Source: Actinoplanes subtropicus
GTDB taxonomy: Bacteria; Actinomycetota; Actinomycetes; Mycobacteriales; Micromonosporaceae
Reading direction: 5' to 3'
NCBI RefSeq assembly: GCF_000721705.1
Contig: NZ_JOJL01000042.1
Location: forward strand, 124,001 to 188,000
Length of the DNA stretch: 64,000 nt
Shown: one piece after another, positions 54,274-63,232 of the stretch
Layout: every line of letters begins with the position of its first letter
Numbering within the stretch: the first letter of the stretch is position 1
Translations under genes and position numbers: made by a program
Notes under the pieces: model-generated
The model's input: only the letters and a program-made list of their open reading frames with translations
Told to the model about the DNA's origin: nothing
Database searches by the model: none

Positions 54274-55308
54274 TCATCGGACCTGAACGTTGAAGAGCGG
54301 GTTCGCGGCCAGCTTCCGGAAGGAGGCGAGGCTGCGGGCCGAGCTGTTGATGCTGATGTCGCGGTCGCCGAAAGCGTCCTTCTTGGTGTCGAAGTAGACG
54401 ATCGCCTTGATCGCCGGGCGCTGGGCCAGCGCCGGCAGAACGCTGTTGAACTGCGCCGACTTGTCCACCACCTGGCCGACCCGGTGGTAGACGCCCCACT
54501 CGGCCAGCATCACCGGCTTGGCCGGGTGGTTGCGGGTGGCCCAGTCGTAGAAGCCCTCGCCGCCCGGCGCGCGCCGGTCGACCAGGTCGCCGAACAGGCC
54601 GTTGTGGTAGTAGTTCCGCTCGGCCGACACGTACGAGTCGAGACCGATCCAGTCGACGACGTCGTCACCCGGGTAGAGGTCCTTCCACCAGGACTGCGCC
54701 ATCCACTTCTCGTTGCCCATGTAGGCCACGACGCTGACCGCGTTGGTCACGCCATCGGCGCGCAACCGCTGGATGACGTGCCGGAACGACGCCCGGAAGT
54801 CCTTGGCGGTCATCCCCGAACCGGCCCGCGGCCGCACGTCGTCCTCCGGCTCGTGGTTCAGGACGAGGAAGAACTTCTTGCCGTACGCCTTGGCCCGGGC
54901 CGCGAACGTGTCGATGCGGCGGTCGAGCCTGCCCGCGGCCACGTTCGCCCAGGTCGAGTCCCAGTCGACCCGCCAGTTCGTGAGCAGCACCCGCGGGTGC
55001 GCCGGGTCCCCGGTCATCGCCTTCTCGGCGGCGGTCGGGAAGACGTCGTCGCCCTTGTGGTACGTGTGGAAGATGGTGGAGGTGCGCCCGCTGAGCCGCT
55101 CCCAGGTCTTCAGCTCCTCGTCGCGGGGCTTCCCGGTGAACCCGCCGGCGGCGGCCCCCCACAGCACGTCGCAGCTCGGCACGAGCTTGGCGTCGGTCAC
55201 GCAGCGGTGCTGAGTGTCGGTGCCGGCGTGGGCCTGAGCGACCCCACCGAGCGCGGCGCTCAATCCGGCCAGGACGGCGGCAAGCGAGTACACGGACTTG
55301 CGAAGCAT
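54274..55308 (-). CDS. Secreted glycoside hydrolase, GH26 (beta-mannanase) type
   Basis: The 344-residue protein has a Sec signal (SVYSLAAVLAGLSAALGGVA, cut after AHA) and a clan GH-A barrel. The acid/base Glu is in FLVLNHEPEDDVRP, with DWIGLDSYVSAERNYYHN, and the nucleophile Glu in PVMLAEWGVYHR, matching GH26. It likely cleaves beta-mannan or mixed-linkage glucan outside the cell. GGGGGAG precedes ATG 55308. Confidence 0.78.
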   Translation of the reverse strand: MLRKSVYSLAAVLAGLSAALGGVAQAHAGTDTQHRCVTDAKLVPSCDVLWGAAAGGFTGKPRDEELKTWERLSGRTSTIFHTYHKGDDVFPTAAEKAMTGDPAHPRVLLTNWRVDWDSTWANVAAGRLDRRIDTFAARAKAYGKKFFLVLNHEPEDDVRPRAGSGMTAKDFRASFRHVIQRLRADGVTNAVSVVAYMGNEKWMAQSWWKDLYPGDDVVDWIGLDSYVSAERNYYHNGLFGDLVDRRAPGGEGFYDWATRNHPAKPVMLAEWGVYHRVGQVVDKSAQFNSVLPALAQRPAIKAIVYFDTKKDAFGDRDISINSSARSLASFRKLAANPLFNVQVR

Positions 55309-55600
55309 GCAATCTCCCCCGGTCGTCCGGCCGCATCTCGGCCGGGCATGGGAAAGAGATTGCGGGCCGTCCGGTGCACGCCGAGTGCCCGCGGGGGTGC
55401 CACCCGGTTGCGGTCGGCGGACCCCCGATCGGTCGAGCGTTGGGATCGGCTGGGCCGGTCGCCGGTTGAGGGTTCCGGCGCAAAACCTACAAGATGTAGG
55501 AGTAGGCTCCCGGCGTGCCGCTTGCCCCCAAGGGGCGCGTCCGTGGGCCCGGAGGGGCGGTTCGGTCTCTCACACCCCCCGGACCGCTCCTCCGGTGCGC
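55309..55600. other. Gap between GH26 and the Rrf2 gene
   Basis: This 292-bp gap holds the inverted repeat CCTACA-AGA-TGTAGG (55486-55500), the Rrf2 terminator hairpin and no gene I can support. The inverted repeat lies about 180 bp before the GH26 start and could be an operator. Confidence 0.5.
55549..55595 (-). terminator. Terminator hairpin after the Rrf2 gene
   Basis: CCGGAGGGGCGGTTCGG (55549-55565) and CCGGACCGCTCCTCCGG (55579-55595) form a 17-bp stem with two imperfect pairs and a 13-nt loop, just past the Rrf2 stop. Confidence 0.65.
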
Positions 55601-56080
55601 TCAGGGGGCCGCGTTGAACCAGTTCCGCACGCCGTCCAGCACGCCCCGCCCGTGCTCGCCCGTCACCTGCGCCGCCAGGTCGGCGATCGTGACCGATCGC
55701 AACGACGCGCGCCACGCCTCGTCCGCCGCGGTCATCGCCCGGTGGATGGCGCACGGGGTCCGGCAGGCCTCGGGCGAGGCGGCGAGCGGCCCGCGCGCCC
55801 GGACGTCCGTGCACAGGAACGCCGGCGTGGGCCCGTCGACGGCCTCCACCACGTCCAGCACGGTGATCCGTGAGGGCGGGCGGGTCAGTTCGTACCCGCC
55901 CAGGTTGCCCTGCGTCGAGCGCACCAGCCCGGCCCGGGACATCGCCTGCAACTGCTTGGCCAGGTAACTCGCCGACACGTCGTGCATCTCCGCGAGCCGG
56001 GCGGCGGAGACCGGGTGATCCGCGGCGGTGAGCGCGAACGCGCAGTGCAGGGCCCACTCGACCCCGCCGGACATCTTCAT
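55601..56080 (-). CDS. Rrf2 family regulator
   Basis: The 159-residue protein has an Rrf2 winged HTH (ALTAADHPVSAARLAEMHDV, SASYLAKQLQAMSRAGLV, GNLGGYELTRPP). Three Cys in FLCTDVRARG and PEACRTPCAIH could hold an Fe-S cluster or act as a redox switch. ATG 56080. It faces an NmrA-type reductase gene across an 82-bp gap with two strong dyads, so it probably represses that gene in response to oxidants. Confidence 0.88.
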   Translation of the reverse strand: MKMSGGVEWALHCAFALTAADHPVSAARLAEMHDVSASYLAKQLQAMSRAGLVRSTQGNLGGYELTRPPSRITVLDVVEAVDGPTPAFLCTDVRARGPLAASPEACRTPCAIHRAMTAADEAWRASLRSVTIADLAAQVTGEHGRGVLDGVRNWFNAAP

Positions 56081-56096
56081 GGGCCCAGGGTACTTG

Positions 56097-56145
56097 ACTC
56101 GGACAGATCGTGTCCGAGTAGAGTTCCGGACAAGAGTTGTCCGAG
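56097..56145. promoter_or_regulatory. Two Rrf2-type operators
   Basis: ACTCGGACA-N5-TGTCCGAGT (56097-56119) has perfect 9-bp arms. CGGACA-N5-TGTCCG (56127-56143) is a second copy, centres 27 bp apart. Both lie between the divergent Rrf2 and reductase genes. Confidence 0.85.
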
Positions 56146-56162
56146 TTGCGGAGGCGTACATC

Positions 56163-56932
56163 ATGAAGGTCGTTGTGGTCGGTGGCACCGGTCAGGTCGG
56201 GCGCGAACTCATCCGGGTGCTGACCGCCGAGGGGCACGAGGCGACCGCCGCGTCGCGGTCGACCGGGGTCGACACGGTCACCGGCGAGGGGCTGGCCGAG
56301 GCGCTCGCCGGGGCGCAGGCGGTGGTCGACGTGACCAACGCGCCGGTCTGGGGCGACGACGAGGTGCTCGCCTTCTTCACCACCTCGAGCCGGAACCTGC
56401 TCGAGGCCGGCCGGGCCGCCGGGGTGCGCCACCACATCCCGCTCACCATCGTCGGCGCCGACCGCAACCTGGAAAGCGGTTACCAGCGGGCCAAGGTCGC
56501 CCAGGAGAACGTGGTCGCGACCTCCGGAGTGCCCTACACGATCCTGCGGGCCACCCAGTTCTACTCGTTCCTCGGCACGATCGCCGACGCGACGACGGTG
56601 GAGGGCGTCGTGCGCGCCCCGGCAACCGCTTTCCAGCCGGTCGCGGTCGAAGACGTGGCCGCCGCGCTCGCCTCGTACGCGGCCGGCGCCCCCGCGAACG
56701 GTATCGTCGACCTGGCCGGCCCGGAGAAGCAGCCGATGACCCAGTTCCTGCGCCGGTTCCTGGCGGCCACCCACGATCCGCGCGAGTGGTCGACGACCCG
56801 GCCGCCAAGTACTTCGGGGCGCCGATGACCGACGAGTCGCTCGTCCCGACCGGCAACCACACCGTGCGTATCGGCCCGCTGTCCTTCGCCGACTGGCTGG
56901 CCGGCGACGAGGGGCGGCGTCACCTCGCATAG
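56163..56932 (+). pseudogene. NmrA-type NAD(P)H-binding reductase with a -1 frameshift
   Basis: From ATG 56163 the frame encodes MKVVVVGGTGQVGRELIRVL, the Rossmann site, through QPVAVEDVAAALASYAAG to AATHDPRE. One base appears missing near 56787: the next frame continues AAKYFGAPMTDESLVPTGNH and FADWLAGDEG to TAG 56930, the expected family end. Read literally, the product stops at 56828 with a foreign tail of 12 residues (222 in all, against about 256). The N-terminal enzyme domain is whole, so partial activity or a sequencing error are possible. Confidence 0.75.
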
Positions 56933-56975
56933 ATGCGCTACGGTGCTCCATCAAGGTCAACGAGGGCGGGGGCGC

Positions 56976-57656
56976 ATGGTCGACTTCGAGGTGGGCGAGT
57001 TCACCGCACGGCGCCGGTTCGACGCGGCCGCCGCGGCCACCGTCGTGCTGACCGTGGACGCCGCGCTCTTCCTGGTGGTGGCCGTGGTCGGGGTGCCGTT
57101 CCTGCTGTTCGTCTTCGGCGACGACGACACCGGGACCTGGCCGCACATGGCCCCGCTGCTCACCTGGTGGGTGGCCGCGGCCCTGCTCGGCGCGGCCTGC
57201 GCCACCGCGGTCGTCCGCTCGTTCCGCCGCGGCGGCACGGGGGCCGGCCGGATCGGGGTCGTCTCGGCGATCGCCACGGTGGTCGCGGTGGGCGTCCTGA
57301 TCGCCGTGAGCGTCGAGCGGGCGCCGCTGCTCGCCGCGGTCGGCGCGCTGCTGGCGATCGCGAACGGCGGCGCCGCGCTGGCGCTCACCCGTCCCGGCGA
57401 GGCCGACCCGGCGGCGGAAGGGCCGGAGATCGTCTTCATGGAGGACGCCGACGCCTTCCTCGAGGACGAGGTCTTCACCGGGGGTGAGGTCTTCACCGAG
57501 GACGCCGGCGAAGAGGCCGAGCCGCGCATCACCGTCGAGTTGGCGCGCACCGGCCCGGGCCGAGCCATTCCGTCCGCCGCGCGGCGCCGTCTCCGCCGCC
57601 AGGCGGCGATGCGGACCCATGCCGGAGTACGCCTGGGCCGCCGCCCGCGCCGATAG
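56976..57656 (+). CDS. Membrane protein, four helices, acidic then basic tail
   Basis: The 226-residue protein starts MVDFEVGEFTARRRFDAAAA. Hydrophobic segments are at about 18-50, 65-90, 105-125 and 130-145. An acidic stretch (MEDADAFLEDEVFTGGEVFT) and a strongly basic end (ARRRLRRQAAMRTHAGVRLG) follow. No family is recognised. ATG 56976 is chosen; ATG 56943 adds eleven residues. Confidence 0.6.
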   Translation: MVDFEVGEFTARRRFDAAAAATVVLTVDAALFLVVAVVGVPFLLFVFGDDDTGTWPHMAPLLTWWVAAALLGAACATAVVRSFRRGGTGAGRIGVVSAIATVVAVGVLIAVSVERAPLLAAVGALLAIANGGAALALTRPGEADPAAEGPEIVFMEDADAFLEDEVFTGGEVFTEDAGEEAEPRITVELARTGPGRAIPSAARRRLRRQAAMRTHAGVRLGRRPRR

Positions 57657-57670
57657 CTATCCTCTACCGC

Positions 57671-57982
57671 GTGGAGAACACGACGGGCGCCCTCAGGTCA
57701 CTTCGCTGGTACGCCGTGCTCGCCCTGGTCGTCTTCGGCATCGTCCCGACCGTGATGGTCGCCCTGCTGGTGGCCAAGGGCCGCACGCCCGGCTCGGTCG
57801 GCATCCTGCTGATCGGCGGCATCCCGCTGATCCTGGCCGCGGCCTTCTCCGCCTTCCGGGGCCTGACCGGCGACGACCCCGAGGTCGCGGCCCGCCGCCT
57901 GCACCTGAGCATGGGCCTGGTGGCCGGCGCCGACGTGCTGCTGCTCGGCGGCAACGCGCTCATCCGGATGGCCACCAGCTAG
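57671..57982 (+). CDS. Small membrane protein, three helices
   Basis: The 103-residue protein starts at GTG 57671 (ENTTGALRSLRWYAVLALVV). Three hydrophobic stretches are visible (YAVLALVVFGIVPTVMVALL, GILLIGGIPLILAAAFSAF, GLVAGADVLLLGGNALI). It lies 14 bp after the preceding membrane gene and is probably co-transcribed. Function unknown. Confidence 0.6.
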   Translation: MENTTGALRSLRWYAVLALVVFGIVPTVMVALLVAKGRTPGSVGILLIGGIPLILAAAFSAFRGLTGDDPEVAARRLHLSMGLVAGADVLLLGGNALIRMATS

Positions 57983-57988
57983 CCGGGC

Positions 57989-58309
57989 TCACAGGCCGAA
58001 GACGTGCCCGAGGCCGGTCACTTCGATCGCCTTGCGCACCGGCGGTGACGGCTCGGCCAGGGTCATCGTCACGCCCTTGGCGGCGGCGCTGTTGCGGGCG
58101 CTGACCAGCGCCCCGAGCCCGTACGAGTCGATGAAGCCCAGATCGCTCACGTCGATCCGCAGGTAACGGCAGCCCGGCAGCCCGGCCGCGAGCGCCAGGC
58201 TGTCCCGCACGGCGTCGGCTCGGTCCAGATCGAGCTCCCCGGCGAGCTCGGCGACCACCAGGCCGTCGGGATCGGTCGGTTCGTACCGGATCGTAGGGTC
58301 GTTCGGCAT
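57989..58309 (-). CDS. Anti-sigma factor antagonist (STAS domain)
   Basis: The 106-residue STAS protein has the core VVAELAGELDLDRADAVRDS and the phosphorylation region DVSDLGFIDSYGLGALVSAR, with Ser in the position that RsbW-type kinases phosphorylate. It may partner a HATPase_c_2 protein such as the one at 140, though that is distant. It is convergent with the small membrane gene and 36 bp downstream of the flavoprotein gene. Confidence 0.88.
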   Translation of the reverse strand: MPNDPTIRYEPTDPDGLVVAELAGELDLDRADAVRDSLALAAGLPGCRYLRIDVSDLGFIDSYGLGALVSARNSAAAKGVTMTLAEPSPPVRKAIEVTGLGHVFGL

Positions 58310-58345
58310 TCGCCAGATGCTACCCGCAGCGGTCCGGCGCGGCAG

Positions 58346-60058
58346 TCATCGCGCCGGGAGCAGGGCGATCGCCCGGTGCACCGATCGGACCGCGCTCGCG
58401 CCCTCGCCGACCGCCGCCGCCACCCGCTTCATCGAGTCGAGCCGCACGTCACCGGCCGCGAACACCCCCGGCACGCTGGTCTCGAACGGCATCGGGTCGC
58501 GGCCCACCCCGGTCCACCGCTCGCCCAGCTGCACGTCGGTCGGGACGAAGCCGGCCGGGTCGAGGGCCACCCCGGTCAGCCAGTCGGTGGCCGGCATGGC
58601 GCCGATGAAGCAGAACAGGCCGAAGCATCCACAAGGGTCGGACTCGCCGGACGACCGCGAGGTGAGCGTTATCTGCTCCAGGCGGGCGCCGCCCCGCAGG
58701 GCCGTCACCTCGGTGGCGGTCTGCACCTCGATCGCCGGGTCGGCGAGGATCCGGTTCACCAGGTAGCTGGACATCTTCGCGTAAAGGTCCGCGCCGCGGA
58801 TGGCCAGAGTGACCTTCCCGGCCCGCCGGGCCAGGTAGAGCGCCGCCTGGCCGGCCGAGTTCGCGCCGCCGACCACGGTGACCGGCAGCCCGGCGACCGC
58901 CTGGGCCTCCAGATCGGTCGCCGCGTAGTAGATGCCCGAGCCGACGAAATCCGGCCACCGCTTCAGCGGCAGGTTCCGGTACGCGGCGCCGGTCGCGATC
59001 AGCACCGTGCGCGTCTCGATCTCGGTGCCGTCGACCAGGGTGATCACGTGCCCGTCCGGGTACGACCGCAGCCCGCGCACCCCGCACGGGCTGGCCAGAT
59101 GCGCACCGAACTTGAGCGCCTGCACGGCCGCCCGGCCGGTCAGCGCCTTGCCGCTGAGGCCGAACGGGAACCCCATGTAGTTCTCGATCCGGGAGCTCGC
59201 GGCCGCCTGCCCGCCGGTCGCCACCGCGTCCAGCAGGACCGTCTCCAGGCCCTCGGACGCGCCGTAGACCGCGGCGGCCAGGCCGGCCGGGCCGGCGCCC
59301 ACGATCGTGAGGTCGGCGACTCCCTTGGGCGTACGCCGGTAGGTCAGGCCCAGATGCTGGCTGAGCAGGCCCGGGTCGACCCGCCGCAGCGTCTCCCGCG
59401 GGGTGACCGCGGCCGGCAGATCGTCCTCCGTCAGGCCGGACTCGGCCATCGCCCGGCGGCCCTCCTCCGACGTGCCGGACAGCCACCGGTGCGGCAGTTC
59501 CTGCCGGGACAGGTACGTCTGCAGCGCCAGGCCCGTGCCGCTCGCGGCGTCGCCGATCAGCTCGAGGTTGCGACCCGAGCGGTCGGCGAGCAGCAGCCGG
59601 CGCGCCAGGAACGATCGCAGCAGCAGATCGCTGATCTCGGTGTCCTGCGCCATCAGCCGGCGGAACCGCTCAGCATCGATCCGGTGGATGACGCCGGGCG
59701 CGGCCACCCGGGCGGCGAGGATCCGGCTCTGCCCGGTGAGCAGGTTCATCTCGCCGAGGTACTGGCCGGGCCCGGCGGTCAGGAACAGCTCCTCGGGCGC
59801 GCTCGCGGTCGGCGTCCGGACCACCTCGGCGGTGGCCGACTCGATCAGGATCAGGTCGCCGTTCTCGTCGCCGACGTCGTACAGCACGTCCCCGGCGACC
59901 ACCTCATGCCGCGTGCCGTAGGCCGCCGCGCGGGCGAACTGATCGGGATCGAGCACGTGGAACGCGGCGGCGCTCAGCTCGTCGGGCCGCTCGCCGAGTT
60001 CGGGAAAGGACGACACCACCGGGGAATCGTCGCAGGGGGTGCGCGCAAACCTCAACAC
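58346..60058 (-). CDS. cNMP-binding, thioredoxin-reductase-like flavoprotein
   Basis: The 570-residue protein has a cyclic-nucleotide-binding domain at about 30-150 (GEMNLLTGQSRILAARVAAP), a linker, then a TrxR-like FAD/NAD(P)H module from about 245 (LTIVGAGPAGLAAAVYGASE, VTVVGGANSAGQAALYLARR, VFAAGDVRLDSMKRVAAAVG). The redox CxxC of thioredoxin reductases is missing; the matching stretch reads GSGIYYAATDLEA. A Cys-rich segment DPCGCFGLFCFIG is present instead. GTG 60058 is literal; TTG 60055 has better spacing from GGAGGAGG. Electron acceptor unknown. Confidence 0.82.
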   Translation of the reverse strand: MLRFARTPCDDSPVVSSFPELGERPDELSAAAFHVLDPDQFARAAAYGTRHEVVAGDVLYDVGDENGDLILIESATAEVVRTPTASAPEELFLTAGPGQYLGEMNLLTGQSRILAARVAAPGVIHRIDAERFRRLMAQDTEISDLLLRSFLARRLLLADRSGRNLELIGDAASGTGLALQTYLSRQELPHRWLSGTSEEGRRAMAESGLTEDDLPAAVTPRETLRRVDPGLLSQHLGLTYRRTPKGVADLTIVGAGPAGLAAAVYGASEGLETVLLDAVATGGQAAASSRIENYMGFPFGLSGKALTGRAAVQALKFGAHLASPCGVRGLRSYPDGHVITLVDGTEIETRTVLIATGAAYRNLPLKRWPDFVGSGIYYAATDLEAQAVAGLPVTVVGGANSAGQAALYLARRAGKVTLAIRGADLYAKMSSYLVNRILADPAIEVQTATEVTALRGGARLEQITLTSRSSGESDPCGCFGLFCFIGAMPATDWLTGVALDPAGFVPTDVQLGERWTGVGRDPMPFETSVPGVFAAGDVRLDSMKRVAAAVGEGASAVRSVHRAIALLPAR

Positions 60059-60082
60059 CTCCTCCGGTATGGTTTAGCCAAC

Positions 60083-60158
60083 GCGGACGTAGCGCAGCTG
60101 GTAGCGCATCACCTTGCCAAGGTGAGGGTCGCGGGTTCGAATCCCGTCGTCCGCTCCA
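60083..60158 (+). tRNA. tRNA-Gly (GCC)
   Basis: A full cloverleaf can be drawn: acceptor GCGGACG/CGTCCGC, D-arm GCGC/GCGC, anticodon stem TCACC/GGTGA with loop TTGCCAA (anticodon GCC), and T-arm GCGGG-TTCGAAT-CCCGT. The discriminator is T and CCA is encoded. It is intact with no integrase or duplicate end nearby. Confidence 0.95.
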
Positions 60159-60176
60159 CTTCGCCTCTCTCTGCTC

Positions 60177-60235
60177 GGCCCCTACGGGGCCTCGCCGATG
60201 CGTTCCGCATGCTGGCTTGGGGGCCGAGCCCCCAA
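60177..60235 (+). terminator. Two hairpins after tRNA-Gly
   Basis: GGCCCC-TAC-GGGGCC (60177-60191) and TTGGGGGC-CGA-GCCCCCAA (60217-60235) are perfect short stems in the 60 bases after the tRNA and may end its transcript. Confidence 0.6.
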
Positions 60236-60243
60236 ACCCCCAC

Positions 60244-60360
60244 GTAGGGGCGTTCGGCCGTCCTCTGACGTAGGGGCGTTCGGCCGTCCCCTGACGTAGG
60301 GGCGTTCGGCCGTCCCCTGACGTAGGGGCGTTCGGCCGTCCCCTGACGTAGGGGGAGTCT
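60244..60360. repeat. 26-bp tandem repeat, about 4.5 copies
   Basis: GTAGGGGCGTTCGGCCGTCCCC plus TGAC repeats at 60244, 60270, 60296 and 60322, with a partial copy at 60348. Copy one differs by a single base. It fills the space between tRNA-Gly and the 3' end of the LacI gene. Adjacent copies can pair as CCCCT/AGGGG, so the transcript could fold into a row of small hairpins. Confidence 0.92.
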
Positions 60361-60384
60361 GTCCGGTTTTGACGGGGCGGCGAG

Positions 60385-61386
60385 TTATGTGGGGATGGTC
60401 GAGTCGCGGATCACGAGCTTGGCCGGGTGCGCGTGGACGCCGGGCGAGTGGTCGCCCTCGATCGCCTTCAGCAGCAGCTCGGCGGCCGCCCGGCCCAGCC
60501 CCTCCAGGTCCATGTCGATGCTGGTCAGCGGCGGCCGGCTGGCCAGGGCGATCACGTCCCAGTTGTCGAAACCGACCAGCGCCACGTCCTGCGGCACCCG
60601 CCGGCCGGCCTCGCGCAGCGTGTCGGCGGCGCCGCGCGCGATCTGATCGCTTCCGCACACCACCGCGTCGAACGCGATCTGCCGGGCCAGCAGCACGCCG
60701 ACCGCCTGGCGGCCCCATGCCTCGCTCCACTCGCCGTGCAGCGGCGCGGCCACCGGCTCCAGGCCCGCCTCGGCCAGTCGCCCGATCGTGGCGGCCGCCC
60801 GCACCCGGGCGGACTGGTGGTGTTCCGGCCCGGTCACGATCGCGACCCGCCGGCGGCCCACCGTGAGCAGGTGATCGGCGGCCAGGCGGGCGCCGCCGGC
60901 CTCGTCCGGGACGACCGAGCAGTCGGACGGCGCGGACGACGCCAGGAAGGCGTAGACGACCGGGACCGTGGCCGCCAGCGGCGGGCGGCTGCCGGCCCGC
61001 CGGCCGGTGACGATGATGCCGTCCACACGACGGCCCAGAAGCGTACGCAAATGGTGTTGTTCCCTGATCGGATCGTCGCGGGCGTCGCAGAGGAGCACGG
61101 ACATCTCGCCGGCGCCCAGCGTGTCCTCGGCGCCGATCAGCAGCGGGATGCTGAAGCGGCCGATCGTGTCGGTCGTGATCATGCCGACCGTGTAGGTGCG
61201 GCCGGCGTGCAGGCTGCGGGCCGCCGGGTTGGGGTGGAAGTCCAGCTGTTCGGCTGCCTGGCGGACGCGGGCCACGGTGTCGGCGCGCAGCGAGCCGCGG
61301 CCGTTGAGGGCCTTGGATGCGGTGCCCACCGAGACGCCTGCCAGGGCAGCCACGTCGCGGATGGTAGCGGTGCGCGGCCGGTGCAT
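60385..61386 (-). CDS. LacI family transcriptional regulator
   Basis: The 333-residue protein has a LacI HTH (TIRDVAALAGVSVGTASKAL) and hinge (HPNPAARSLHAGRTYTVGMI), then a sugar-binding-like domain (DAVVCGSDQIARGAADTLRE, VPQDVALVGFDNWDVIALAS). ATG 61386. It lies downstream of, and in the same direction as, the secreted glycosidase and GH127 genes, so it probably regulates that plant-polymer locus. Confidence 0.88.
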   Translation of the reverse strand: MHRPRTATIRDVAALAGVSVGTASKALNGRGSLRADTVARVRQAAEQLDFHPNPAARSLHAGRTYTVGMITTDTIGRFSIPLLIGAEDTLGAGEMSVLLCDARDDPIREQHHLRTLLGRRVDGIIVTGRRAGSRPPLAATVPVVYAFLASSAPSDCSVVPDEAGGARLAADHLLTVGRRRVAIVTGPEHHQSARVRAAATIGRLAEAGLEPVAAPLHGEWSEAWGRQAVGVLLARQIAFDAVVCGSDQIARGAADTLREAGRRVPQDVALVGFDNWDVIALASRPPLTSIDMDLEGLGRAAAELLLKAIEGDHSPGVHAHPAKLVIRDSTIPT

Positions 61387-61498
61387 GCCTGCAACGTACC
61401 GTGCGTTGCGGCCGGAACCATGAACCCCATTGCCCGGGTTCTCCGCGCCGACCGGAGGTCCAGGCGCCGGAAGGAAGCACAGCCCCGGCCGCAACCGA

Positions 61499-63205
61499 TC
61501 ACGTCAGCTGGATGTAGTCGAGCTCGGCGTAACCCGTGCCGCCCGCGAAGAACGGCGCTCCCTTGGCCAGCCGGATCACGTTGTAACCGGCCTTCAGAGT
61601 GACCGAAACGCTCACGGTCGATCCGAAAACGCCCCAGGCGGCGGTCGGCGGATAACTGATCGTCGACCAGGCGCCGCCGTTGTAGGCCAGCCCCTGGGTG
61701 GCGGTGGCGCCGGTCGCGTTGGCGTACCCGACCGTCATCGTGTACGACCGGGCGGTCGGCACGTTCACCACGAAGTCGACGTAGCTGTCCGACCGCGGGT
61801 CACCCGTGTTGTCGATCCGGCCCACGTAGCCGCCGTTGGACGCGCTCGACGACGACAGCCGCGAGGCCCGGAACACCGAGGCGTTCTCCGCCTCGTACCG
61901 CTGCTGGTACGACGGCACCCCGCTGGTCGGCTGAACGACGAGGTGATAGGCCCGGCCGGCGTCCATGTTCGGCACGGTGACGGTGATCGTCCCGCCGCTC
62001 ACCGCGTACGTCGAGGTGGAGATCGCCGTAGGCGCGGTGACCGCGGTGAACCGGCCCGAGTTGGGCGCCGACTCGAGCGTGACCGAGACCGAACTGCCGA
62101 GCGCCGAGAGCCCGGTCACCTTCACGGAGTTGGTGCCCGACTCGTTTCCGACCACCGCGTTCACGATCTTCCGGGTCCCGTCGTAGGCCGCGAATCCGTC
62201 CAGCCCGGTCTGGGTGGCCGGCACGGTCTGCACCATGTTCCCGGCCATGTCGCCGTACCACTTGTACGGCCACCACGTCCCGGTCGGCTGGTTGTTGTTC
62301 ACGACCAGCCCGTTGACCGTGCCGTACTCGTACCAGAAGGCCCGGTCCGCCGCCTGCACGCCGGCCCGCTCGAACTTGGCGATGTAACTGGTCACCGCGC
62401 CGGGGACGTCCACCTCGCCGGTCGTCGCGTACTCGTTGATGACGATCGGCCGGGCGCTGATCCCGAGCGAGCTCTCCAGCGCCCGGTAGGCCGCCACGTG
62501 CGCGGCGATCCCGGACGGGCCGGACAGCTCGTGCCAGACCACGATGTCCGGCAGCGCGTTGTTCGCCTTCGCATTCGACAGGAACGAGCTCATCAGGCTC
62601 TGGTTCCAGGTGGAGAAGCCGGGCCCGGCGATCGGCGTCACCGTGTCCAGCGACCGGATCCGCTGGTACGTGCGGACCCACCCGTCGTTCCACGAACCGG
62701 CCGCCGAGGTGTTCCACGTCCAGTCCGGCTCGTTCCAGATCTCCCAGGCCTGGATGTTGCTCACCCCGGTCGCCGCGAGCCGGGCCTTGACCATGGTGTC
62801 CACCTTGGACAGCCAGTCGTTCCAGCTCACCCACTTGTACGGGAAGTCCGGGTAGATGTCCGGCATCCGGATGATCTCCGCGGCGCCGACCCGGTCGGCC
62901 TGCGGCGCGACCAGCAGCGAGTCGCCGCCGGGCGGCTGCCCGTTCGGCTTCTGCCCGACGCCGGGAGCCGGCTGGGTGAGCGTGTTCATCTTGATCGGCA
63001 GGAGGGTCGAGTCGGCGGGCCTGCTGTTCTCGGCGAGGGCGTAGAGCCCGCCGGACGCGACGTGGGTGACGGGCCGGATCGCCGTTCCGGCGTTGATGGT
63101 GAGGGTGGTGCCTGCCGCCTGTGCCGGGCTGGGGAGCGCACCGGCGGTGATTAGTGTGAGGACGGTCAGGGTGGCCGCGGACGCGGCTCTTCGCTGATTC
63201 TTCAC
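61499..63205 (-). CDS. Secreted clan GH-A glycoside hydrolase with C-terminal CBM35
   Basis: The 568-residue protein has a Sec signal (SAATLTVLTLITAGALPSPA, cut after AQA). The TIM-barrel has the acid/base Glu in AWEIWNEPDWTWN and the nucleophile Glu in PIVINEYATTGEVD. A beta domain follows, then a CBM35-type domain (YEAENASVFRASRLSSSSAS, GGTGYAELDYIQL). The family is not certain (GH39-like or related). Next to a GH127 gene, a role in arabinose-rich plant polymers is plausible. Confidence 0.78.
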   Translation of the reverse strand: MKNQRRAASAATLTVLTLITAGALPSPAQAAGTTLTINAGTAIRPVTHVASGGLYALAENSRPADSTLLPIKMNTLTQPAPGVGQKPNGQPPGGDSLLVAPQADRVGAAEIIRMPDIYPDFPYKWVSWNDWLSKVDTMVKARLAATGVSNIQAWEIWNEPDWTWNTSAAGSWNDGWVRTYQRIRSLDTVTPIAGPGFSTWNQSLMSSFLSNAKANNALPDIVVWHELSGPSGIAAHVAAYRALESSLGISARPIVINEYATTGEVDVPGAVTSYIAKFERAGVQAADRAFWYEYGTVNGLVVNNNQPTGTWWPYKWYGDMAGNMVQTVPATQTGLDGFAAYDGTRKIVNAVVGNESGTNSVKVTGLSALGSSVSVTLESAPNSGRFTAVTAPTAISTSTYAVSGGTITVTVPNMDAGRAYHLVVQPTSGVPSYQQRYEAENASVFRASRLSSSSASNGGYVGRIDNTGDPRSDSYVDFVVNVPTARSYTMTVGYANATGATATQGLAYNGGAWSTISYPPTAAWGVFGSTVSVSVTLKAGYNVIRLAKGAPFFAGGTGYAELDYIQLT

Positions 63206-63232
63206 TGGGCACCTTCGGGGACGGGGATGGAT

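Noticed and set aside
60083..60158. Integration site of a mobile element in tRNA-Gly
   Set aside because: The tRNA is whole, no integrase or duplicated 3' end was seen in the window.
60244..60360. CRISPR array
   Set aside because: Copies are directly adjacent with no unique spacers and no cas genes nearby; it is a tandem repeat.
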